Below are positions 1 to 4,764 of a stretch of DNA of 5,953 nucleotides, piece after piece (position 1 is the first letter of the stretch; the number at the start of each line of letters is the position of its first letter). The position numbers and the translations under genes are program-made. Under the pieces are notes generated by a model. It saw only the letters and a program-made list of their open reading frames with translations. It had not been told where the DNA came from and ran no database searches. This DNA is from Patescibacteria group bacterium (lineage in GTDB: Bacteria > Patescibacteriota > Minisyncoccia > Sungbacterales > GWA2-42-14): contig JAGXAD010000049.1 of the NCBI GenBank assembly GCA_018971745.1, forward strand, positions 1-5,953, read 5' to 3'.

Positions 1-726
1 TTCTTCCTGCATTTTCTCTGCGCCGGCGATAAATTGAATGTCGTCCATAATCAGCAAGTCGCAGACCCGATACCGTTCTTTCAGTTCATTCATGGTTTTG
101 TTCGTGATTGCTTCCACAATTTCCCCCATAAATTTTTCGGCAGGCAAGTATTTTACTTTTATATTCGGATTTTGTTGGAGCACGCCGTTTCCGATTGCTT
201 GTATCAGGTGGGTTTTTCCGAGGCCGACGCCGCCGTAGATAAACAGCGGATTGTAGGCGGACCCGAGATTTTTTATGACCGATTGCGCCGCGGCGTTGGC
301 AAGTTCGTTAAACGAACCAACCACAAAGCTGGTAAAGTCGTATTTTGGATTTAAATTAGTGTCTGTGTTGATTGCGGTGTCTTTCAAATCCAGCTGTTCG
401 TTGTAGAGAAATTCTTCTTCTGGAATAACAAATTTCTTTTTTTGCATCCGCTGGCGGCCAAATTCGTTGCGTTTTGGCTGGGTTTGGTTAATGACGTATT
501 GTATTTCTTTGATTTCCGGAGTAATATTATGAAGTGCGCGAAGAATGAATTTATTGTATTTATTTTCAAGCCACGCCCGCGAAAAGGCGTTGGGCACGGA
601 AATAATCGCGCAACCGTCTTGCACGCGCGAAAGATTTGCCTCTTTAAACCAGGTGATGAAATTTGCTTGAGAAACGTTGATTTCTATTTCAGTAAGCGCA
701 GTTTTCCAAATTTGCTGTGGATCCAT
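1..726 (-). CDS. dnaA: Chromosomal replication initiator protein DnaA (N-terminal 242 residues; 3' end outside window)
   Basis: DnaA is the AAA+ ATPase that binds DnaA boxes at the origin, melts the adjacent AT-rich DNA and recruits the replicative helicase. The visible 242 codons run from ATG at 726 to the window edge without a stop. Residues about 1-75 match domain I (I6-W7, NFITWF at 22-27, VPNAF at 44-48, WLENKY at 52-57). Residues about 80-125 are a short, variable domain II linker. The AAA+ core starts near YDFTSFVVG (129-137). It has Walker A GGVGLGKT at 165-172 (bases 211-234) and Walker B LLIMDD at 224-229 (bases 40-57). The rest of the ATPase and the DNA-binding domain IV lie to the left of the window. 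The gene diverges from rpmH across a 140-base gap, the ancestral bacterial order. No ribosome binding site precedes the ATG. A TATACT element lies only 7 bases upstream, so the mRNA may be leaderless. Identification is very secure. Confidence 0.97.
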   Translation of the reverse strand, partial: MDPQQIWKTALTEIEINVSQANFITWFKEANLSRVQDGCAIISVPNAFSRAWLENKYNKFILRALHNITPEIKEIQYVINQTQPKRNEFGRQRMQKKKFVIPEEEFLYNEQLDLKDTAINTDTNLNPKYDFTSFVVGSFNELANAAAQSVIKNLGSAYNPLFIYGGVGLGKTHLIQAIGNGVLQQNPNIKVKYLPAEKFMGEIVEAITNKTMNELKERYRVCDLLIMDDIQFIAGAEKMQEE

Positions 727-733
727 AAAATTA

Positions 734-739
734 AGTATA
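734..739 (-). promoter_or_regulatory. Possible -10 element of dnaA
   Basis: On the minus strand the hexamer TATACT ends 7 bases before the dnaA ATG at 726. Transcription starting about 7 bases downstream would begin at or next to the start codon, giving a leaderless mRNA. No good -35 hexamer lies at 16-18 bases; TTCTCT at 757-762 matches the consensus in three positions. An alternative pair is TTGTTT with TACACT, 16 bases apart, slightly upstream. Weak call. Confidence 0.3.
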
Positions 740-828
740 GTGTATTAAGAAGCGCAAGAGAAACAATAAAAAAGAGAATAAGGTGTGTATGGGGTGTTAA
801 TATGTTTTAACGCGCCGGTGACATTGCA

Positions 829-856
829 TTAAAAAATTATTTTTAACAATTATAAA
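829..856 (+). promoter_or_regulatory. Possible rpmH promoter
   Basis: TTAAAA (829-834) and TATAAA (851-856) are separated by 16 bases and match the sigma-70 consensus in 4 of 6 and 5 of 6 positions. Transcription would begin only a few bases before the rpmH ATG at 867. The stretch is so AT-rich that such matches are expected by chance, so this is a weak call. Confidence 0.28.
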
Positions 857-860
857 TTGT
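846..860. repeat. Short perfect inverted repeat before rpmH
   Basis: ACAATT (846-851) and AATTGT (855-860) are perfect inverted copies separated by ATA. The repeat overlaps the candidate -10 of rpmH and lies 6 bases before its start codon. It could be an operator for a dimeric protein or simply part of the AT-rich origin-like stretch. With only two G/C bases it would be too weak to act as a terminator. Confidence 0.35.
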
Positions 861-866
861 AATTAT

Positions 867-1001
867 ATGTCAGTTACCTATCAGCCTAAAAAAAGAAAAC
901 GGAATAAAAAACACGGTTTTTTAAAAAGGATGGCGCATTCCGCGGGACGCCGTGTGCTTGCCCGAAGAAGAAAGAAAGGAAGAGCGCGCCTTGTCGTATA
1001 A
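867..1001 (+). CDS. rpmH: 50S ribosomal protein L34
   Basis: L34 is a small basic protein of the large ribosomal subunit that binds 23S rRNA. The ORF encodes 44 residues, exactly the usual family length. The pattern is diagnostic: TYQP at 4-7, a basic run KKRKR at 8-12, HGF at 16-18, RM at 21-22, [13 protein letters not shown] at 27-39 and a final L-V-V. Compared with the common MKRTYQP start, this copy begins MSVTYQP. It is the first gene of the rightward block, 5 bases before rnpA, the order found in most bacteria, where the two are usually co-transcribed. No Shine-Dalgarno sequence precedes the ATG. The identification is secure despite the small size. Confidence 0.96.
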   Translation: MSVTYQPKKRKRNKKHGFLKRMAHSAGRRVLARRRKKGRARLVV

Positions 1002-1006
1002 AATTC

Positions 1007-1354
1007 ATGGTTCTTGCCAAAAAATACAGGTTGTATAAAAAAGACGATTTTCGCCGAATGTATCACAAATCATCCCGGCGCGTCTCTTGGAAATACGGGG
1101 TGGTGATGTACAGGAAAAACAATGCGCCACAAAGTTGTTTTGCGTTTGTTGTTTCCGTCAAGGTTTCAAAAAAAAGCGCGGTTCGCAATCTTTTAAAAAG
1201 AAGGACCAGCGAATGGATTCGTAAAAATCTTGGAAGAATACGCGCGGGATACGATATGGCGTTTGTTTTTTCAAAGAATGCCGCGGAAGCAAAACCGGCT
1301 ATTTTTTTTCAGGATTTGGAAGCGTTTTTTCAATCCATTCGCATGATTTTATGA
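1007..1354 (+). CDS. rnpA: Ribonuclease P protein component
   Basis: RnpA is the protein subunit of RNase P. It helps the catalytic RNA bind pre-tRNA and remove the 5' leader. The product is 115 residues, the normal length. The start [17 protein letters not shown] (3-19) matches the family's substrate-leader binding region. The signature RNR motif is present as [12 protein letters not shown] at 55-66, followed by [11 protein letters not shown] and a [10 protein letters not shown] strand (81-90) typical of the fold. It lies between rpmH and yidD as in most bacteria. It ends in TGA, which overlaps the yidD start codon (ATGA). Normal length with a TGA stop shows that TGA is not read as an amino acid here. 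No Shine-Dalgarno is visible. Confidence 0.95.
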   Translation: MVLAKKYRLYKKDDFRRMYHKSSRRVSWKYGVVMYRKNNAPQSCFAFVVSVKVSKKSAVRNLLKRRTSEWIRKNLGRIRAGYDMAFVFSKNAAEAKPAIFFQDLEAFFQSIRMIL

Positions 1355-1644
1355 CGTTTGTTTTTATTGCGGGCATCAGGTTGTATCAAAAATTTTTTTC
1401 TCCGGATCACGGAAATTTTTTTGCGTACGCGCCGCATCGGCGTTGTCGATTTTTTCCTTCCTGTTCAGAATATACGATACAAGCGCTTGGTCAATATGGA
1501 CTTCTTGTTGGGATTGTGGTTTCCTTTAAGCGTGTTTTGCGGTGTCATCCGTTTTCGGCGGGCGGGTACGATCCCGTTTCCGCGCGCGTTAGATGCGCAA
1601 TAAAGCAAAATCAACAAAAGAGCAGAGGAAATCAGATTTTATAA
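1351..1644 (+). CDS. yidD: Membrane protein insertion efficiency factor YidD
   Basis: YidD is a small protein at the inner face of the membrane that assists YidC-dependent insertion of membrane proteins. The 97-residue product has the family pattern: [11 protein letters not shown] at 8-18, [15 protein letters not shown] at 32-46, YGLLVG at 49-54 and [17 protein letters not shown] at 60-76. The three conserved cysteines are C32, C38 and C65. There is a 9-residue insert (HGNFFAYAP, 20-28) between the SP and the first cysteine where other members often have a shorter loop. The ATG overlaps the rnpA stop codon, so translation is probably coupled; no independent ribosome binding site is seen. It lies directly upstream of yidC, the usual position. 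Confidence 0.95.
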   Translation: MTFVFIAGIRLYQKFFSPDHGNFFAYAPHRRCRFFPSCSEYTIQALGQYGLLVGIVVSFKRVLRCHPFSAGGYDPVSARVRCAIKQNQQKSRGNQIL

Positions 1645-1645
1645 T
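1640..1645 (+). promoter_or_regulatory. TATAAT hexamer before yidC
   Basis: A perfect -10 consensus TATAAT overlaps the yidD stop codon and lies 21 bases before the proposed TTG start of yidC. No recognisable -35 hexamer is found 16-18 bases upstream. It might give yidC-jag extra transcription independent of rpmH, but in AT-rich sequence a chance match is likely. Confidence 0.22.
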
Positions 1646-1666
1646 ATTTTTTCGTTTGTTTTTGTT

Positions 1667-2416
1667 TTGAATCCGCTTTCTTTTTTGTATCGCGAGATCG
1701 CGTATCTGCCGTTATTGAACGGCCTTATTTTTGTTTATAACATTGTTCCGTATCATGATTTTGGCGTTGCCATTATTTTATTTACGCTTGCGGTGCGATT
1801 AGCCATTCTTCCTCTTACGCTTCATTCGCTTCGTTCGCAAAAAGCAATGACCGCCATTCAACCAAAACTAAAAGCAATACAAGAGGCGCATAAAAATAAT
1901 AAAGAAGAACAGGCAAAAAAAACAATGGAGCTGTATAAAGAGCACGGCGTAAATCCTTTTTCAGGGTGCCTTCCCATGATTGTGCAGCTTGTTATTTTTA
2001 TTGCGCTTTATCAGGTGTTTTTGCGCGGATTGGACGCAAGTCAGCTTGACGGACTCTATGGTTTTATTAACCGTCCGGAAAGCATTAATGCCGTTTTTTT
2101 GGGATTTATTGACCTATCGCTTAAAAAAAATTGGGTTCTTGCGTTTTTGGCCGGGGCGTCGCAGTTTTATTTGGCGCACGTAACAACGCCTCCGCCCAAT
2201 GCTTCCGCGGGCGTTAAAAAACAGAATGATTTTTCGTACGCGCTTTCCATGCAGATGAAGTATTTTCTTCCTGTTGTTATTTTTTTTACCGCGCTTTCGT
2301 TTTCATCGGCGCTCAGTTTGTATTGGACAATTTCCAATGCGTTTGGTATTATGCAACAGGTTTGGGTGAATAAAAAAACAAATGAATATGGATACGAAAA
2401 TCAAGGAACAAATTAA
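1667..2416 (+). CDS. yidC: Membrane protein insertase YidC (short Oxa1/SpoIIIJ type)
   Basis: YidC inserts proteins into the cytoplasmic membrane, alone or with SecYEG. The 249-residue product contains the five-helix core only. It lacks the large periplasmic domain of Gram-negative YidC and a lipoprotein cysteine, so it resembles the SpoIIIJ type. Predicted helices lie near 13-28, 33-52, 101-120, 155-172 and 198-222. R44, in VRLAILPLT, is the conserved arginine in the hydrophilic groove. QPKLKAIQEAHK (65-76) is the cytoplasmic coiled-coil arm, and NPFSGCLPMIVQ (96-107) is the hallmark before helix 3. No ATG or GTG exists upstream in frame before the stop at 1601-1603. TTG at 1667 is therefore the best start, placing the first residues as in homologues; it has no Shine-Dalgarno. 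The gene follows yidD by 22 bases and overlaps jag. Confidence 0.94.
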   Translation: MNPLSFLYREIAYLPLLNGLIFVYNIVPYHDFGVAIILFTLAVRLAILPLTLHSLRSQKAMTAIQPKLKAIQEAHKNNKEEQAKKTMELYKEHGVNPFSGCLPMIVQLVIFIALYQVFLRGLDASQLDGLYGFINRPESINAVFLGFIDLSLKKNWVLAFLAGASQFYLAHVTTPPPNASAGVKKQNDFSYALSMQMKYFLPVVIFFTALSFSSALSLYWTISNAFGIMQQVWVNKKTNEYGYENQGTN

Positions 2417-2855
2417 AAATAAAACCAGTGAAATTCTCCGCGCCCTTGGCGTTGATTTTTCAATTGAAGAATCTCCGTATGCGACCAGCGCCGATGACGT
2501 TTCTTTTAACATCGTTACGGCTGACGCGGGAATATTAATCGGCGAACGCGGGCAGAACCTTCTTGCTTTGGAACATGTCGTAAAAAGAATTATTCGGAAG
2601 GAAAAAGGAGAATTGGTTGCCCGTTTTTCTTTGGACGTGAACGGCTATCGCGCTCATCAGGTTGAGGAATTAAAAGAAGCCGCCCGCGGCTTTGCAAAAA
2701 AAGTCCGTTTGTATCGCAAAGAAATTCGGCTTGACCCGATGACTTCGTACGAGCGGCGCATTATTCACATTGTGCTGGCGGAGTATCCGGATATTGTTAC
2801 TGAAAGCGTGGGACGGGATCCGTATCGCGCGATTGTGATACGGCCGAATCCGTAA
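2382..2855 (+). CDS. jag: KH/R3H-domain RNA-binding protein Jag (KhpB/EloR type)
   Basis: Jag/KhpB proteins bind RNA and, in firmicutes, act in cell elongation and division. The gene conventionally sits after yidC, as here. The 157-residue product has a KH domain (about 40-115) with the GxxG loop in IGERGQNLLALEHV (53-66), then an R3H domain (about 118-157). The R3H signature is R125-x3-H129 in YERRIIHIVLAEY. The C-terminal strand carries DPYRAIVIRP, the usual family ending. The N-terminal Jag_N domain of longer homologues is absent; only about 35 residues precede the KH domain. The start overlaps the end of yidC by 35 bases. ATG at 2382 or at 2388 are both possible. A GGTGA sequence lies 12 bases before the first, the only Shine-Dalgarno-like motif seen at any start here. 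Coupled translation with yidC is likely. Confidence 0.92.
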   Translation: MNMDTKIKEQIKNKTSEILRALGVDFSIEESPYATSADDVSFNIVTADAGILIGERGQNLLALEHVVKRIIRKEKGELVARFSLDVNGYRAHQVEELKEAARGFAKKVRLYRKEIRLDPMTSYERRIIHIVLAEYPDIVTESVGRDPYRAIVIRPNP

Positions 2856-2859
2856 TCAT

Positions 2860-2893
2860 AAATTCAAAAATTAAAAATCAAAATTTAAAATGA
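2860..2893. repeat. Imperfect 7-base A-rich periodic tract
   Basis: After the jag stop the sequence reads as consecutive 7-mers AAATTCA, AAAATTA, AAAATCA and AAATTTA, followed by a partial AAATGAT. The consensus is AAAWTYA. The tract is noncoding and lies directly before the terminator hairpin. It could be a remnant of a tandem repeat, an intrinsically bent A-tract, or an upstream element for the terminator. Confidence 0.5.
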
Positions 2894-2899
2894 TGGCGC

Positions 2900-2932
2900 A
2901 AAAACGCCCCGACTGCGGTCGGGGCGTTTTTT
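2900..2932. terminator. Bidirectional Rho-independent terminator
   Basis: A perfect 9-bp stem, CGCCCCGAC (2905-2913) with GTCGGGGCG (2918-2926), encloses the loop TGCG. It is followed by six T (2927-2932) and preceded by five A (2900-2904), which become a T-run on the other strand. It therefore fits intrinsic termination from both directions. It lies 49 bases after the jag stop and directly abuts the stop codon of the leftward propeller gene (2933-2935), where convergent operons meet. Confidence 0.93.
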
Positions 2933-4159
2933 CTATTTTAACTTCAGGCGCCACAGAGAATAATCTTTTTTGTTCTGGAAAAAAAGAAAATCCTCCTGCG
3001 GGGAAAGAAAAAGATTTATTGCGTCAACAGGCAAGGGCGGAGTAAGCTCGGTTACGGCAAATGTTTTTGTATTTATGACAATAATATTGTCGGAAAAGAA
3101 TCCCTTACTCATGTACCAGTCATCCGGAAGTATTTCAAACGCGGACATGTTTTGGGGCGCTGCGCAAAAAAGATTTGTGTTTTTTGGGCCGAATGCGCAT
3201 TTTTCGGGCATGGTTGCGAACGGAAGCTGGCGCATTCCGCTTCCGTCAATGTTGCCGAGGAAAGCGTTTGGTTTGCCGCCCGCGTCATTCGCCCCGGCGC
3301 TTAACAGAAGTTTCCCGTCCGATGATGCTGACGCCGTAAGCCCGAATGCGCGGTCAATGATTTTGAAAAATGATTTTGCGTTCGTGTCAAAAAGATATGC
3401 CATGCCCGGGGCAAGTCCGGATGGTTTGGTAACAAATAAAATTTTATTTTTTGCCGCCCACTGAATTGAAAAATCCGGTATGGTCGGCGAGAACATAAAT
3501 TTTCCTGATTTTCCGGAGGAGCCCGAAATAAATAAAGATGCAGTGTTGTTTTGCCGCGTAAGATACGCGATTGAATTTCCGTCAGGAGACCATGACGCGT
3601 CCACGGTTGTTTCCGGGAGAAACGCGGTTTGGGTCGCGGTTGCCACGGTCATCACGAATGTTTTTTTGGTTTCCTTGTCAAGATATGAAATAATGTTTTT
3701 TTGTTTTGATACTGGCTGCCACGCCGCGTTCAGCATATTTAGAATTGTTAGGTTTGAAATTTGCGTTATATTTTCTCCGTTCAAATCAGCCGATTCCGCT
3801 TTGCCGCCGGCTCGAACAAAATAAAGAATCACGTCTCCCTTTTGAGAAAGCGTCGGGTTCAAAATCGGTTTTGCAATAATTTGCTGTAACGCGTTGGGCG
3901 TGGTAGTGCCGATGTCAAGCGTCCCGGTCAGGGTTGTGGTTGCGGAAATAATTTCTCCTGTTGCGCCTTGTTGCGTGGCACCCATGCCTCCGCCCGCTCC
4001 TCCGCCGCTTGGAATGTTAGGAAGCGTGCCAAAGCCGGTTTGCGGCGCTGTCGGGGCAGTCCGTAAAAGAAAATAATAAATCATACCGCCGATTGCGCCG
4101 AGAATAATCAATGCGGCAATTCCGTAGATAATATTTTTTTTTACATCAAATTGATTCAT
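2933..4159 (-). CDS. Membrane-anchored beta-propeller protein (TolB/WD40-like repeats), function unknown
   Basis: This 408-residue protein has a short cytoplasmic N-terminus, one transmembrane helix (about 9-33), a proline- and glycine-rich stalk (about 34-65, including GGGAGGGMG) and an external repeat domain. The repeats have the pattern of a beta-propeller blade, with strands around aromatic-Ser-x-Asp-Gly turns. The clearest is WSPDGNSIAYL (190-200), a PD40/TolB-type motif. Related segments begin near 104, 146, 188, 232, 276, 321 and 383, about 43 residues apart on average, so seven blades are possible. No catalytic motif is seen; protein or glycan binding on the cell surface is plausible. 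It lies downstream of the pilin gene after 81 bases with its own -10-like element, and ends against the shared terminator. The start ATG has no Shine-Dalgarno. A run of nine A occupies codons 6-9. Domain architecture is secure, role is not. Confidence 0.85.
   Translation of the reverse strand: MNQFDVKKNIIYGIAALIILGAIGGMIYYFLLRTAPTAPQTGFGTLPNIPSGGGAGGGMGATQQGATGEIISATTTLTGTLDIGTTTPNALQQIIAKPILNPTLSQKGDVILYFVRAGGKAESADLNGENITQISNLTILNMLNAAWQPVSKQKNIISYLDKETKKTFVMTVATATQTAFLPETTVDASWSPDGNSIAYLTRQNNTASLFISGSSGKSGKFMFSPTIPDFSIQWAAKNKILFVTKPSGLAPGMAYLFDTNAKSFFKIIDRAFGLTASASSDGKLLLSAGANDAGGKPNAFLGNIDGSGMRQLPFATMPEKCAFGPKNTNLFCAAPQNMSAFEILPDDWYMSKGFFSDNIIVINTKTFAVTELTPPLPVDAINLFLSPQEDFLFFQNKKDYSLWRLKLK
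4134..4142 (-). repeat. A9 homopolymer in propeller gene codons 6-9
   Basis: The coding strand has nine consecutive A spanning V6-K7-K8-N9. Loss of one A shifts the frame to an in-frame TGA about ten codons later, before the transmembrane helix is complete. Such runs are prone to polymerase slippage, though this one may simply reflect AAA-encoded lysines in an AT-rich genome. Confidence 0.6.
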
Positions 4160-4240
4160 AACGCATTATTTTAACTGTATATTATATATCAACAGGAACG
4201 CACTGAAGATAAGAGCCGCCGCATGTTGAAACCTAGGGTA
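4160..4240. other. Intergenic gap between pilin and propeller genes
   Basis: This 81-base gap contains no ORF and no terminator-like hairpin with a T-run in the leftward direction, so readthrough from the pilin gene is likely. Its left part is AT-rich and holds the candidate propeller promoter. Its right part (about 4191-4240) is more GC-rich than typical intergenic sequence here and reads into the pilin stop codon (4241-4243). It is vaguely reminiscent of the 3' arm of a small bacterial SRP RNA but lacks its conserved loop. Confidence 0.5.
4181..4189 (-). promoter_or_regulatory. Possible -10 element of the propeller gene
   Basis: On the minus strand TATAAT (4186-4181) lies 21 bases before the ATG at 4159. 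Shifted by three bases, TGATATATA reads as an extended -10 (TGn-TATATA). The -35 candidate TCTTCA, 17 bases upstream of TATAAT, matches the consensus in only three positions. It would give a leader of about 15 bases. The match to the -10 is good, but AT richness makes this uncertain. Confidence 0.42.
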
Positions 4241-4762
4241 CTACCGCGTTGGGGTTTGTTGTTGGGCGTTTGTTTGATATTTGGAAAGGTCAAGGTTAAA
4301 ATTTGTAATCAAGTCAGGATTAATGGTGTGCAGGATAATAAATGAAATCGCGGTAATGAAAATGCCGATAAGCGCGTTCCAAATCCATTTTTTTGCTTCA
4401 TCGGTACTGCTGACGTTTCCGGCGGAAAGTACGTATAACAGCCCGCCGTAGGTAATGCCGCCGAACGCGGCAATCGCGACAAACGCAAGCAGAAACGCGT
4501 ACAGAGTTCGAAGATAGGCGCCAAACGCAAATTTTTCAGGACAGAGGCCAATTTGTCCGATGCCAAGAAACGTTACGCACGCTCCGGGAAACAGTTCTTG
4601 TCCTCCGTTTCCGTTTTGCGTCGGCGTAACGCACGATCCGCCCGCTGGATCCTGACACGTTTCCGCAAGCGCTGGTACGGCAAGAATGAAAATAAATCCG
4701 GACAGCAAAAATATGCCGGCGAAAGAAAATATGCTTATTTTTTTTTGTTTTTGACCAATCAT
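4241..4762 (-). CDS. VirB2-like type IV secretion system pilin (CPR type), two transmembrane helices
   Basis: This 173-residue protein looks like a secreted pilin subunit of the VirB2/TrbC-like group common in Patescibacteria (I believe Pfam T4SS_pilin, PF18895). It has a basic start and a long signal peptide with likely cleavage after ALA at 31-33. A short extracytoplasmic region with cysteines C36, C44, C62 and C74 follows, which could form two disulfides. Then come two hydrophobic helices, about 84-112 and 126-146. The first ends in the typical GGITYGGLLYVLSAGN (101-116). The short basic loop DEAKKW and second helix lead to HTINPDL (145-151), another family hallmark. The C-terminal tail is Q/N-rich. 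It begins 2 bases after the upstream Ig-repeat gene, so the two form one transcription unit. No Shine-Dalgarno is seen. A run of nine A occupies codons 6-9. Family assignment is good; whether it builds a conjugative, uptake or adhesive pilus is unknown. Confidence 0.83.
   Translation of the reverse strand: MIGQKQKKISIFSFAGIFLLSGFIFILAVPALAETCQDPAGGSCVTPTQNGNGGQELFPGACVTFLGIGQIGLCPEKFAFGAYLRTLYAFLLAFVAIAAFGGITYGGLLYVLSAGNVSSTDEAKKWIWNALIGIFITAISFIILHTINPDLITNFNLDLSKYQTNAQQQTPTR
4738..4746 (-). repeat. A9 homopolymer in pilin gene codons 6-9
   Basis: The coding strand carries nine consecutive A in Q6-K7-K8-I9. Loss of a single A would read CAA AAA AAA TAA, stopping after codon 8. The run lies in the basic part of the signal peptide, so it may merely reflect lysine codons, but it is a possible slippage switch. 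Confidence 0.6.
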
Positions 4763-4764
4763 GT

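Larger units (their letters stand above)
727..866. other. dnaA-rpmH intergenic region, candidate replication origin
   Basis: This gap between divergent dnaA and rpmH is a usual place for oriC in bacteria. Bases 829-866 contain only two G/C bases in 38 (C847, G859) and could act as the unwinding element. Two 9-mers resemble the DnaA box TTATNCACA on the minus strand with two mismatches each: TAATACACT (739-747) and CCATACACA (784-792). No perfect box is present, and no clear row of trinucleotide DnaA-trio repeats was seen. The gap must also hold the two divergent promoters. The origin call rests mainly on gene order and AT content, so it is tentative. Confidence 0.4.

Noticed and set aside
442..810. 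A 122-codon rightward ORF across the dnaA start and the intergenic gap
   Set aside because: Most of it is antisense to the well-conserved dnaA domain I, and the product looks like a shadow translation.
1352..1354. Recoded TGA (glycine code as in some CPR groups)
   Set aside because: RnpA has its normal length ending at this TGA, and it overlaps the ATG of an intact yidD in another frame, so TGA acts as stop.
1351..1416. Frameshift joining rnpA and yidD
   Set aside because: Both proteins are complete at family length, and an ATGA overlap between them is ordinary in compact genomes.
2860..2893. CRISPR array or phage attachment site
   Set aside because: The units are only 7 bases with no spacers, and no cas, integrase or tRNA gene is nearby.
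2970..3464. A 164-codon rightward ORF opposite the propeller gene
   Set aside because: It is the complement of repeat-bearing propeller sequence, and its translation shows no family features.
4191..4243. Intrinsic terminator after the pilin gene
   Set aside because: No stable inverted repeat followed by a T-run is present on the minus strand; only a short CCTAGG palindrome is seen.
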